DNA of 52,100 nucleotides from Caldilineaceae bacterium (GCA_020845455.1 JADLFO010000044.1:1-52100), one strand, 5' to 3'; counted from the stretch's first letter, positions 27,701 to 36,147 are shown. Notes: generated from the letters alone by a model not told the origin. Translations and numbers: made by a program.

Positions 27701-28107
27701 CCGATCTGGCTGCCCGCCCAACGACATGCAGCCTGGCGATCTTTCATGAGCCGGTGTTCAGCTCGAAAGGCGGCGACCTCGATCTGCGCGACTTCTGGAT
27801 ACCACTCTATAACGCGGGTGTCGATATTGTTCTGAACGGGCACTATCACTTCTATGAACGTTTTGCCGCGCAAAACCCGGACGGAGTGGCGGAGCCTGGG
27901 CGCGGCATCCGGGAATTTGTGGTGGGAACCGGCGGTCGAAGTCTGAGTTCCTTCAGCGAGAACCCACCAAACAGTGAGGTTCGAAACAATACGACGTACG
28001 GTGTGCTGAAACTGACTCTGAACCCAACCAGCTATGACTGGGAGTTCATTCCAGTGGCCGGTATGACTTTCACGGATTCGGGAAGTGCGCCCTGTGTGAC
28101 ACCCTAG
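24772..28107 (+). CDS. Secreted propeller protein with CBM96/DNRLRE-like and metallophosphatase domains
   Basis: This 1111-residue protein starts at ATG 24772 behind AGGAGAGGGG. After a signal peptide (VLLMLLVTALASRATTAQ) come the shared propeller (FAPSSDLTDDPQ), an internal DVYLPLLAAGTS relic (about 300) and the second NHL-like propeller. A Thr-Pro linker follows (about 622-670), then a DNRLRE/CBM96-like domain (SYLRFVVSGVTGTVQRATLR, TWSNRPAPTSGV) and a phosphoesterase (about 847-1100). Motifs GDIADC, GDNAYP, FHEPVFSSKG and NGHYHFYER are present. The GNHD/E position reads GDAEY (Asp916, Ala917), so the metal-binding Asn and catalytic His are lost. It lacks the YLPL tail. Activity is doubtful. 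Confidence 0.82.
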   Translation: MVGRLFARYLPPVRSVTRTIWFVLLMLLVTALASRATTAQTGPAVINWVRVVDLDEGVLRSPLGLAYSPYVDAFYLVEKGAAEGETGATTISTLTAYGQRLGSVTLAVPPTHSLNLTYDSRWRRLLLWDASRNELLSVGERTDGALDPGSLMRYPAAAWGVQQAVGMAFDIAQGHLYLLDGVGPRLLRIEPAGDGGLAGAAVTALALPAFPQVQGMAYEPASGHLHMVAWGTQTLYEVTLNGEVVAMRSLAEFAFGGVGGLAFAPSSDLTDDPQQGHLYFADYGRALRPTAPQTPSLGWDVYLPLLAAGTSPGTSSDSMEQSPQYGQVVELSLVETAQPQAQAAAITLTFIQTVDTSQWSPPSPDPSGIAYIPASNTLLAGDGEVDEMALYAGANMWHITPAGAVVSTWATLPFSDEPVGLALNPANGRLFASDDTGTRSVYEVDPGADGIYGNGNDVITSFNTSPFNSKDPEGVEYAGDLGALFIADGVNREIYRVAPGANGRFDGVPPTGDDQVTHFDTLSLGLDDPEGIAYNPSNGHLYAVGKPASTLFELTTEGVLVQTLSISAANARKPAGLAVGPNSRNPGEMSIYIVARGVDNDSNPNENDGKVYEFALGQPAGATPTATPTPTDTPTPTAGPSSTPTDTPTSTDTPLPTDTPTVTPTPTNPPPFSTLTLVAAADAEVRQDAPNTNYGTKTRLNVDSPNEESYLRFVVSGVTGTVQRATLRLFATNGSSNGPSLYRTGNSWSETGITWSNRPAPTSGVIANVDSIPSNVWVEYDVTSLIAGDGTYDLVFLPDSTKGVAFSSREGSAPPQLVVEFVTGPTSTPAASTPTSTPTSTNTPVSGAAVFVGAGDIADCTGTADEATALLLDGIPGSVFTAGDNAYPADTATAFNDCYGPSWGRHSSRTRPAVGDAEYAQPGATGYFTYFGAAAGAPNAGYYSYDVGSWHIIVLNSNCSQIGGCDPASPQGQWLQADLAARPTTCSLAIFHEPVFSSKGGDLDLRDFWIPLYNAGVDIVLNGHYHFYERFAAQNPDGVAEPGRGIREFVVGTGGRSLSSFSENPPNSEVRNNTTYGVLKLTLNPTSYDWEFIPVAGMTFTDSGSAPCVTP

Positions 28108-28113
28108 GCGCCG

Positions 28114-28137
28114 GCCGGGCGGGATGCCCCGCCCGGC
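28114..28137 (+). terminator. GC-rich hairpin after the propeller genes
   Basis: GCCGGGCGGG (28114-28123) pairs perfectly with CCCGCCCGGC (28128-28137) across ATGC, seven bases past the stop. No T-tract follows. It could reduce read-through into the polymerase gene or protect the upstream mRNA end. Confidence 0.5.
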
Positions 28138-28188
28138 GCAAACATCAACCGGCGTGAACGGCCGCGTTGTGACAAGGAGGCGGTGCTC

Positions 28189-29535
28189 GTGACACGGGCG
28201 CTACGCGACCACAGAAACAGCCATCGATCACTTCCAGGCCCGCTCTATCGTTTGAGCGCAGGCCCATCATCACTCTTTCAGTATTTCAAGGTGATCTGGC
28301 TGATGGGCGTCGTGATCCTGTTGCCAATGGATTTTATCAAGCTGCCGCTCAACACAACGCCTGTGGATGTTTGGATTCTCCTGGCGCTGCCGACTGTGTG
28401 GTTGCTCTTCGGCCATGGGATCCAATCCGTGAGTCTGGGCTATCTAGTGGCCATGTGGTTGATTTTGCTGGCAAGCTTTATCAGCATCTTTGTCGCCCTT
28501 GCTCCGATGAACAGCTTTATTGTGATCCTGAAAGAGGTTTATGTATTCGTCTGGTTTTTCACGATAGCCGCCGTGATGTGCGCCTTGAATGCGCGTGACC
28601 GCCGCCGCCTGCTCGTCGTATGGTGCGGAGCAGTATTCATGCATGGGGTCATCATCATCGCGCAATTTTTGTCGCCAGGGTTTTGGCGATTCACGGCTAG
28701 TCTTGCAGGGAGCGTGAAGGAGTTCGAGATCTACCGCCCCTCTGGTCTCTTTGTGAACGCCAACTCGGCCGCGCTCTTTCAGTTGCTCGGATTTGTGCCG
28801 TTGATGCTGGTAAGCCCGTCCCCCAGAGCGGCTGTCACTTTGGGGATGTTATTACTGCCCTCGATGCTGGTTACGGGGTCGATGGGTGCGGCGCTTGCGT
28901 TGGTTACCGGCGTCGCGGTTGCCATGGCGGCGCTGGCTTTGAATGGGCATATGGGGCGTGTGGTGGTCGCCGGGTTGCAACTCGTCGTCATATCCGCGCT
29001 GTTGGTCGGGCTTCTCTACTATGTGACGAGCCACAACGCGCGCTATCAGGTCCACTTCGAGCGCATTTTTCTTGGGCGTGCGGAGCGCTCGTCGGGGGGA
29101 CGATTTGACCTTTGGCAGCGGGGGTTCGATGTATTTCTCTATCATGGCGCATTCCTATGGGGCGTAGGCCCAGAAAACTTCAGAGAAGTGGACGGACACG
29201 GCAACCAGTTGCACAGCGATTTCATGGCCTTCTTGGTGGAGCGTGGCCTCCTGGGTGTGCTCGGGCTGGTTCTGCTTGCCGGAGTCGCATTGGGCAGATC
29301 GGCCAGCCTGATCTGGATGTATCACAAGCATCCAGACCGCGCCGGACTCGCGGGTTTCATTTTTCTGGGGGCTATGGTCGCCGCCCTGGTCGAATCACTC
29401 ACCCATCAAGTCTTTCATTTTCGGGAATTGTGGTTGGTATTGGCTTTACAGGAGGCAATGGCTTTCAGAATGTTAAGGGCCGGACACGGAGCTGAGCGAG
29501 GTCGCCAATCCCTACCCTTCAATCGCGGATCCTAG
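28189..29535 (+). CDS. O-antigen ligase/polymerase-like membrane protein (Wzy/WaaL superfamily)
   Basis: GTG 28189 was chosen (AAGGAGG eight bases upstream), giving 448 residues; GTG 28183 is too close to that site. About ten hydrophobic segments span the protein. The Wzy_C region shows RPSGLFVNANSAALFQLLGF (about 183-202) and, after the large periplasmic loop, GVGPENFREVDGHGNQLHSD and VERGLLGVLGLVLLAG, the usual ligase/polymerase signature. It probably joins lipid-linked repeat units outside the membrane. It follows the secreted propeller genes and precedes the beta-helix gene by 10 bases. Confidence 0.85.
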   Translation: MTRALRDHRNSHRSLPGPLYRLSAGPSSLFQYFKVIWLMGVVILLPMDFIKLPLNTTPVDVWILLALPTVWLLFGHGIQSVSLGYLVAMWLILLASFISIFVALAPMNSFIVILKEVYVFVWFFTIAAVMCALNARDRRRLLVVWCGAVFMHGVIIIAQFLSPGFWRFTASLAGSVKEFEIYRPSGLFVNANSAALFQLLGFVPLMLVSPSPRAAVTLGMLLLPSMLVTGSMGAALALVTGVAVAMAALALNGHMGRVVVAGLQLVVISALLVGLLYYVTSHNARYQVHFERIFLGRAERSSGGRFDLWQRGFDVFLYHGAFLWGVGPENFREVDGHGNQLHSDFMAFLVERGLLGVLGLVLLAGVALGRSASLIWMYHKHPDRAGLAGFIFLGAMVAALVESLTHQVFHFRELWLVLALQEAMAFRMLRAGHGAERGRQSLPFNRGS

Positions 29536-29545
29536 GTGTGACAAA

Positions 29546-31417
29546 ATGGTCCGGATAGCGTTCATCCTTCTATTCCTCATCGTTCTGGAGCAAGAGGCGC
29601 TCGACACGCAGATCACAATGCGCGCAGGGTTGTCTGCGGGCTACTACATTTCGCCGGATGGCAGTGATCAGAATAGCGGCTCTCTGGATAGCCCGTGGCG
29701 GACGGTAGCGCATGCTTTGCGGCAGGTGGCGCCCGGCGATGTACTCAACTTAAGGGGAGGGACCTATTACGAAAATGAAATCGTGGTCGACGCAGCCGGT
29801 ACGGCAGCGGCCCCGATCACGATTCAGTCATACCCTGGGGAGCGAGCTGTGATCGATGGCGGGGTGTCCTTCTTCCGGGCTGCACCCAACGCGGAATGGG
29901 TGCTGGTCGATCGTGACCTGAATCTCTATCGCAGCCGGCGAGTTTTTGGGGGTGAATACGACTTCGTGCGGGCCTGGCTGATCGACGACGATGTCCAGTT
30001 GGTGGAATATGAAACTGCCGCCAATCTAGAATCTACAAATTATGGTCCGCTCAATCGGTTGGAGCCGGTCTATGTGGGGCCTGGGGTGCAGTTGCGTGAT
30101 GACGGTCATGTCTACATCCGGCTTGTCTATAATCCGAACGATTTGACCGATGCCGCGGGCAACCCTATTGCGCCTACCCCAAGCGATATCGACCCCAATC
30201 ACAATCGGATCGCCGTCTCTTTCTCGACCTATATCTTTCGATTGAACGGCGCTAGTCACCTACGAATTCAAGACCTCGATTTTGCGCATGCGCGCGCCAT
30301 TTTGGATGTACGGAACGGCAGCCATCATCTTGTGTTGAGCAATTGTCGCCTCAACTTTGGCAGCCAGGGCATCATCCTCCGTGAGGAAATCCGTGACTGG
30401 GAGATTTCCTACAGCGAGTTCAATAACGGGGTGCCGGACTATATCTATTGGACGGATGTAAAAAACAGAAACGGAGATGTTGTGGAGGCATATCCGGAGT
30501 TCCAGTCCACGGCGATCAGCGGTGCGATGCTCAACTTCAATGTTCATCACAACCTATTTCGAAATACTTTTGATGCGCTTGATGTGGAGCAGGGGTCTAT
30601 GAATACGCGCATCATGAACAACCGGTTCAAAGAGGTGCGGGATGATGCCATCAATCTGTCCAAAGGTATCGGCAACGTGGAGGTCGGGTACAACCTGATC
30701 TGGCATGGGATGGGGGGCATAGCCAACTTGAGTTCGGATGCGCCCCCTGGGCATGTTTATATTCACCACAACATCATCGACAACTCTGCGTATCAGCGAG
30801 GGGGCCGCCCTGGCAACTATCGCGAGGACAATTGGCCGGTTTGGGCCATTGGCAGCCCGTTTCCAGGCCACGACGATGGCGACAAAGCCTCCTGGTGGAA
30901 ACTCTACAACAATACGATTGTCACCAGACAGGATGCCGGACATCGATGGAGTTCAGTTGGGCCGGACGAGGTCACCGGTAATCCTGAAAAGTATGTGCTG
31001 AACAACATCTTCTACACGATTGATGAGCGGGTCATTTTCCGCAACGACCGAGCATCCGCCGGATCCCAATATGACGGCAATGTCTTCTATCGCGGGACGG
31101 CGGAAAGCCTGCCGCTCTTTATCGACTTTGGAGACGGCGGTCGCTATGGTTCTCTCCAGGAGTTTCGGGCCGGTTCGCGCACGGATTGGGAGCGTCGTGG
31201 TTTGGAGGTGGACCCCGGCTTTGATCTTTCCACGCCGGATGATGCCGGCCTCGATCCGGCGGCGATTCGGGCGCGATATCGGCCCACTAACCCTCAGATA
31301 TTTACGTTGGGCGCGTCCTATGACGGGCTGAGTTGGCCTGGAGTGCAAGGCGTAAACTACCGCGGCGCTATTCCTGGCTCCGAAGGCGCGATGGTTTTTC
31401 TGCCGCTGGTCAATTAA
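29546..31417 (+). CDS. Secreted right-handed parallel beta-helix protein with YLPL-type tail
   Basis: The 623-residue product has an N-terminal signal segment (VRIAFILLFLIVLEQEA). A pectate-lyase-like start follows (YYISPDGSDQNSGSLDSPWR, TVAHALRQVAPGDVLNLRGG). Rungs of a beta-helix run to about residue 480 (LRIQDLDFAHARAILDVRNG, HHNLFRNTFDALDVEQGS, MNNRFKEVRDDAINLSKG). The C-terminus is EGAMVFLPLVN, matching the tail of its secreted neighbours. Such proteins act as polysaccharide lyases, hydrolases or epimerases, often in the same locus as the polymer they trim. The substrate is unknown and the catalytic residues could not be assigned. Confidence 0.82.
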   Translation: MVRIAFILLFLIVLEQEALDTQITMRAGLSAGYYISPDGSDQNSGSLDSPWRTVAHALRQVAPGDVLNLRGGTYYENEIVVDAAGTAAAPITIQSYPGERAVIDGGVSFFRAAPNAEWVLVDRDLNLYRSRRVFGGEYDFVRAWLIDDDVQLVEYETAANLESTNYGPLNRLEPVYVGPGVQLRDDGHVYIRLVYNPNDLTDAAGNPIAPTPSDIDPNHNRIAVSFSTYIFRLNGASHLRIQDLDFAHARAILDVRNGSHHLVLSNCRLNFGSQGIILREEIRDWEISYSEFNNGVPDYIYWTDVKNRNGDVVEAYPEFQSTAISGAMLNFNVHHNLFRNTFDALDVEQGSMNTRIMNNRFKEVRDDAINLSKGIGNVEVGYNLIWHGMGGIANLSSDAPPGHVYIHHNIIDNSAYQRGGRPGNYREDNWPVWAIGSPFPGHDDGDKASWWKLYNNTIVTRQDAGHRWSSVGPDEVTGNPEKYVLNNIFYTIDERVIFRNDRASAGSQYDGNVFYRGTAESLPLFIDFGDGGRYGSLQEFRAGSRTDWERRGLEVDPGFDLSTPDDAGLDPAAIRARYRPTNPQIFTLGASYDGLSWPGVQGVNYRGAIPGSEGAMVFLPLVN

Positions 31418-31484
31418 GGCCTGCGCTTCTTCTGAAAGATTCCGGGCGCAAGCTGCAATACATGCATGAAGGAAGGGTTTTTGT

Positions 31485-32453
31485 ATGTCGGACGAACTTA
31501 AGCCACCCATTATCCTCCTCGGCAACACTCGCTCCGGTACGACGATTGTGCAGAACGTGCTGTGCGAGCATCCGGAGCTTGTTCCGTGGTATGAACCCCG
31601 CACGCTATGGCTCTATGCGGACCCTGGACGACATCATGATGAATTCGACGAATCTGACGCAACCGGCAAGGTGAAGCGGTACGTTCGGAGGCAGTTTCTG
31701 AAATATCAGAGGCAGCATGGGAATTGTACGGTCATGGAAAAGACGCCTGTCAATATCCTGAAGATTCCGTATGTCCGTGCCATTTTCCCGGAGGCGACCT
31801 ATCTTTTCATCGTTCGGAACCCATTTTCCTTTGTCAGTTCCGTCGAATTGAAATGGCAGCAGACACTCAGCATGAAAGGAGTCCGGCGGCGTCTGCAGTC
31901 CACCCCTCCCACTCAGTTGCACTACTACCTAGGGCGTTTGATCTGGGGCCACTTTAGCAAACGAGTCCTGCGGCGGAAGTATCTGACAGTCTGGGGGCCG
32001 CGCTATAAAGGCATAGAGCAAGACTTAAAGACCCTGGATCGGTTGGTGGTCATGGCGCGGCAGTGGTCAGTCTGTTCAAGAAAGGCCGAGGCGGCTCTCG
32101 CGCAGTTCGAGAGGGGACGAGTTTTGAGACTGAAATATGAGGAATTTGTTGTCGATCCCATCGCCGATCTGGAGCGCATCTGCGTACACGCCGGGCTAGA
32201 GATGACCAAGGAGATGGCGGTCGCTGCGAAAGAGTGGGTCAAACCGGATCGGCAACTGAAATGGCAGCGGTTCGATCCGGCTGATCTGGCCCGAATCATT
32301 CCGGAAATTCGTGATGAAATGCAGCGACATGGCTATGAGATCCCTGCGGAAATTGCCCAAGCCATCCGGAGCCGGGGATATAGTGAAGAACTGCTTATCG
32401 ACAGCTCATCCGATTCGCTCATCGAACATGTGGGGGCGCCGGGTTCTCGATGA
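31485..32453 (+). CDS. PAPS-dependent sulfotransferase
   Basis: The 322-residue enzyme matches the sulfotransferase family. The 5'-phosphosulfate loop is LLGNTRSGTTIVQNVL (residues 9-24) and the 3'-phosphate site is YLFIVRNPFSFVSSVELKW (about 106-124). VMEKTPVNIL carries the conserved Lys-Thr-Pro. C-terminal VLRLKYEEFVVDPIADLERI is also typical. It would move sulfate from PAPS to a sugar hydroxyl of the polysaccharide. The next gene makes the activated sulfate precursor, which supports the call. No APS kinase gene lies in the window. ATG 31485 follows GAAGGAAGGG. Confidence 0.88.
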   Translation: MSDELKPPIILLGNTRSGTTIVQNVLCEHPELVPWYEPRTLWLYADPGRHHDEFDESDATGKVKRYVRRQFLKYQRQHGNCTVMEKTPVNILKIPYVRAIFPEATYLFIVRNPFSFVSSVELKWQQTLSMKGVRRRLQSTPPTQLHYYLGRLIWGHFSKRVLRRKYLTVWGPRYKGIEQDLKTLDRLVVMARQWSVCSRKAEAALAQFERGRVLRLKYEEFVVDPIADLERICVHAGLEMTKEMAVAAKEWVKPDRQLKWQRFDPADLARIIPEIRDEMQRHGYEIPAEIAQAIRSRGYSEELLIDSSSDSLIEHVGAPGSR

Positions 32454-32484
32454 CCCGGCATAGCGGATACCTCGAGGGGGAACT

Positions 32485-34713
32485 ATGTACACCCACCAGC
32501 TACAGTCACAATCGCTTCTATTTATCGTGAGGCCGGAGTCCGGCCCGAAGATGCCGGAAATTCTGTGTACCTTAGGCCCGGCATCGCTTGACCGGCACAC
32601 GATCCAACGCCTGGAACAGAGCGGCGCGACCTTGTTTCGCATCAATCTTTCCCACACGAAGTTGTCGGATGTGCCACAGGTGATCCAGACGATCCGGAGC
32701 GCAACCGACGTTCCCATCTGCTTGGATACAGAAGGGGCGCAGATTCGCACAGGCGAGTTTGTCGACCGCAGCATCACTCTGCGCGACAACACAATCGTTC
32801 GCGTCCATTACCGGCGCGTGCCTGGTGATGACAGGAATTTTAACCTGTATCCTTCAGGGATCGCGGCCCTCTTGGAAGTCGGCGACTTCATTAGCATCGA
32901 CTTTCATTCGGCTCTGGTGCAAGTCATTGCCAAAGACAACCAAGCCGTCTCGATGCGTGTGCTGCAAGGGGGGCTTGTGGGGCAGAACAAGGCTGTTACT
33001 GTGGAGCGTGATATTCCCCTGCCCCCGCTGACGGACAAGGACCGGACCGCCTTAAGGTTGGGGCATGAAATGGGTGTCACCCACTTTGCCCTTTCCTTCG
33101 CCAGCCGAGGCGACGATGTGAAGCAGTTGCGCGCAATCGTCGGCGAGGAGGCGTTCGTCATGTCCAAGATTGAATCGCACAGCGGTCTGGAGAATCTGGA
33201 AGAGATCGTCGCCAGTTCGGATGCGATCTTGATCGACCGCGGCGATCTGTCAAGACAGGTTCCGCTCGAAAGGCTTCCGCAGACGCAGAAGAATATCATC
33301 AAGCGCGCAAAGAACGCGGCGTGCCGCGTCTATGTCGCCACGAATCTTCTTGAATCTATGGTCTCGATGCCGACGCCCACACGCGCCGAGATCAATGACA
33401 TCTATAACACGTTGGCCGATGGCGCCGACGGTCTTGTTCTCGCCGCAGAGACTGCTATCGGCCAATATCCCATCCGCTGCGCATCGATGGTCAATAAGGT
33501 CATTCATGCCTTCAGACGCAACGAGCTTGAGAACGACAACCAGTTCTTTGCGCTCAATGCCGTCTCTGTGCTGATTGAGCCGCATGGAGGACGGTTGGTT
33601 CACCGCGAGGCGGAGCCTGCGGACCTGGAAGATCTCGAACGCCTGCCGCGGCTTGCCGTGTCCGAGCGGGAACTCATGGACTGTGAGCAGTTCGCGTATG
33701 GCACCTACTCTCCACTTACCGGCTTCATGGATCGCGCAATGTTGGAATCGGTTCTGGAAACGTATCGCCTCCCCAGCGGTGAGGTTTGGACTCTGCCGAT
33801 CCTCCTGCAAGTGGGAGCAGAGGAACGCTCAGGCTTTGGAATCGGAGATCGTATCGCCTTGACCGATGCACAGGGAACTGTCCACGCCTTGCTGGACCTG
33901 TCCGAGATCTACCAGTACGATCTCGATAGTCTTGCCGCGCGCATGTTTGGTACAACCAGCCGCAGCCATCCTAGCGTCGCCAGACTCATGGAGCGGAACA
34001 ACTGCTTCCTAGCCGGAAGCGTGAAGCTTGTTCAACCGCTGGCATCCCCTCACCGGCATTATCTACTTACGCCGTGGCAGACCCGCTTTATATTCACGCG
34101 CTTGGGCTGGTCACAAGTCGTTGGGTTCCACAGCCGTAACCCGGTACACCGCGGACACGAAACGCTCCAACTCCAGGCATTGGAGCAAACCGGGGCCGAC
34201 GGTATCTACATCAATCCGGTCATCGGGCCAAAAAAGCCGGGCGACTTCCTGCCCGAAGCAATTTTGCTCAGCTATCAGGCGATGTTGGAGTTTGGTTGCT
34301 ACCCAAAGGGCAAAGTTGTCCTGGGGAGCTTTTTCACCTATTCGCGCTATGCCGGCCCACGCGAGGCGGTCTTTACGGCCCTCTGCCGCAAGAACATGGG
34401 ATGCAGCCATTTCATCGTCGGCCGCGACCATACCGGTGTGAACAACTTCTATCCACGCCACGCGAACCGGGAACTCTTTGAGTCTCTGGGCGATATTGGG
34501 GTCAAGCCGGTCTTCTTTGAGGCAGTTGGATATAACCCTCAAACCGGCGCTTATGAAGTAGATCGGGGCCAACCCCTGATGATGATTTCCGGTACCGAAG
34601 TCCGCGAGTCTCTGCGGGCTGATAGACGCTTGCCCGACTGGTTTATGCGCGACCTGGTTCAGGAAGTGCTGATGGCAGAAATGAGAAGCGGCAAACCGCT
34701 GTTTTATGCCTAG
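32485..34713 (+). CDS. Fusion: pyruvate kinase-like domain plus ATP sulfurylase
   Basis: One continuous 742-residue frame joins two enzymes. Residues 10-345 match the pyruvate kinase A and B domains: FRINLSH (Arg52, Asn54, Ser56), CLDTEGAQIRTG (Asp81, Thr82, Arg88), MSKIES (Lys228, Glu230), RGDL (Asp254) and VATNLLESM (Thr286) with PTRAEINDI. The usual KGPE reads EGAQ, and the C-terminal regulatory domain is missing. Residues 355-742 match ATP sulfurylase: GTYSPLTGFMDRAMLESVLE, HSRNPVHRGHE (His555, His558), GRDHTGVNNFY and ISGTEVRESL. The second half should make APS from ATP and sulfate, feeding the upstream sulfotransferase. The first might regenerate ATP from phosphoenolpyruvate, or only regulate; this is inference. 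GAGGGG precedes the ATG. Confidence 0.9.
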   Translation: MYTHQLQSQSLLFIVRPESGPKMPEILCTLGPASLDRHTIQRLEQSGATLFRINLSHTKLSDVPQVIQTIRSATDVPICLDTEGAQIRTGEFVDRSITLRDNTIVRVHYRRVPGDDRNFNLYPSGIAALLEVGDFISIDFHSALVQVIAKDNQAVSMRVLQGGLVGQNKAVTVERDIPLPPLTDKDRTALRLGHEMGVTHFALSFASRGDDVKQLRAIVGEEAFVMSKIESHSGLENLEEIVASSDAILIDRGDLSRQVPLERLPQTQKNIIKRAKNAACRVYVATNLLESMVSMPTPTRAEINDIYNTLADGADGLVLAAETAIGQYPIRCASMVNKVIHAFRRNELENDNQFFALNAVSVLIEPHGGRLVHREAEPADLEDLERLPRLAVSERELMDCEQFAYGTYSPLTGFMDRAMLESVLETYRLPSGEVWTLPILLQVGAEERSGFGIGDRIALTDAQGTVHALLDLSEIYQYDLDSLAARMFGTTSRSHPSVARLMERNNCFLAGSVKLVQPLASPHRHYLLTPWQTRFIFTRLGWSQVVGFHSRNPVHRGHETLQLQALEQTGADGIYINPVIGPKKPGDFLPEAILLSYQAMLEFGCYPKGKVVLGSFFTYSRYAGPREAVFTALCRKNMGCSHFIVGRDHTGVNNFYPRHANRELFESLGDIGVKPVFFEAVGYNPQTGAYEVDRGQPLMMISGTEVRESLRADRRLPDWFMRDLVQEVLMAEMRSGKPLFYA

Positions 34714-34779
34714 ACGCGGCGACCTCTTGGATATAGGCAATATCGGTCCCAGGCAATAACATCACACGAGGAGGCTCAC

Positions 34780-36147
34780 ATGTCTAACAGCGAAATCGGC
34801 ACTATCTTGCTGGCGCTCAGCGTGTTTTTGGGCAGCGCGCATTTCATCGGTTATGTGTTTGTCCGTTTCCAGCAACCTCGTCTGGTTGGCGAGATTCTGG
34901 CAGGCATCCTCTTAGGCCCTTACGTCTTGGGTCAGATCGCGCCCTCGGTTTCCACCGACCTTTTCGGGACTGCGATCGAAGGTAATAAAGCCGGCGTGAT
35001 TCTGGGATTTATCTATTGGTTTGGGCTGATCCTTTTGATGTTCATTTCTGGAAGCCAGGTGCGCCGGGTATTGGCGCAAGAAAACCGGCGAGAAACTGCT
35101 TGGATTCTTGGCATCGGCACGCCTTTGCCGTTCTTTTTGGTGTTATTTCTGGGGCTGCTCTCCGTCGTGCCTATAGAGCCTCTTGTAGGATCGGCAGGAC
35201 AAAAAACGTCTGCGCTCTTGATCCTCTCGATCGCGGTGGCTGTGACCTCCATCCCGATCATTTCCCGTATCTTTTACGATCTGAAGATATTGCACACTCG
35301 CTTTGCCAGTCTAATTCTAGGGGCGGCGGTACTGGAGGATATTGTTCTGTGGGGGGTATTGGCGATAGCAACTGCCATAGCCGATACCGCGACGCTCGCG
35401 CAACAGCACGTTGTAGGCAAGATTTCCTCGCATGTTGGGGCTACGATCGTCTATATCGCCCTCGCGCTTTTCTTGACGCCGCACCTCTTAATGAAGGCAA
35501 ACGCTTCCCGGTGGAATATCTTCCGCAAGTCCTCCCCTTTGGGCTATATCATCTTGGTGTTGTTTTTCTACACAGTCGTCGCTGCTCTGTTGGAGGTGAA
35601 CTTGGTCTTCGCCGCCTTCTTGGCCGGCTTCGGTGTCGTGGGCGGCATGGGCGGCACGGATAGGGAGCGGTTTTCCAAGGTGTTTGAAGCGATTGAGCAA
35701 TTCGCAACGTCGACGTTTATCCCGATTTATTTCGCCCTCGTTGGTTACAGACTAGTCTTCGGGGCCGAATTTTCCTTGAGCATGCTTCTGATCTTTCTTG
35801 CCGGCTCATCTCTTCTCTCCCTGTTGTCTGTGGGGTTCGCAGCGAAACTGGCGGGGTTTCGAGGATTGGACATCGTCAACATCGCCATCACTACGAACGC
35901 CCGTGGCGGCCCAGGGATTGTGCTGGCAAGTGTGGCCTATGACGCCGGGATTATCAACGCGGCTTTCTATACGACCTTGGTGTTGGTTGCAGTGCTCACC
36001 TCTCAAGGGACGGGGATTTGGCTGAGATTTGTACTGAGTCGAGGATGGCCTTTGTTGTCGAGCAACCCTGAGGAGACTTGGCGCATCGCGCCCAAGTTAC
36101 GCCAACCTGAGAAAGTGGGAGAGCAGGTTTTGACTCCAGAGAGATAA
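34780..36147 (+). CDS. CPA2-type cation/proton antiporter (Kef/NapA-like)
   Basis: The 455-residue membrane protein has about twelve hydrophobic segments. It shows typical CPA2 sequences: RFQQPRLVGEILAGILLGPY at the N-terminus, LILLMFISGSQ, GAAVLEDIVLWGVLAIATAI (the conserved acidic pair in the ion path), FAAFLAGFGVVGG, and RGGPGIVLASVAYDAGIINA. No RCK/TrkA-N domain is attached. It would exchange Na+ or K+ for protons. Its place within the sulfated-polysaccharide genes could relate to charge balance, but that is conjecture. The ATG follows CGAGGAGG. Confidence 0.87.
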   Translation: MSNSEIGTILLALSVFLGSAHFIGYVFVRFQQPRLVGEILAGILLGPYVLGQIAPSVSTDLFGTAIEGNKAGVILGFIYWFGLILLMFISGSQVRRVLAQENRRETAWILGIGTPLPFFLVLFLGLLSVVPIEPLVGSAGQKTSALLILSIAVAVTSIPIISRIFYDLKILHTRFASLILGAAVLEDIVLWGVLAIATAIADTATLAQQHVVGKISSHVGATIVYIALALFLTPHLLMKANASRWNIFRKSSPLGYIILVLFFYTVVAALLEVNLVFAAFLAGFGVVGGMGGTDRERFSKVFEAIEQFATSTFIPIYFALVGYRLVFGAEFSLSMLLIFLAGSSLLSLLSVGFAAKLAGFRGLDIVNIAITTNARGGPGIVLASVAYDAGIINAAFYTTLVLVAVLTSQGTGIWLRFVLSRGWPLLSSNPEETWRIAPKLRQPEKVGEQVLTPER

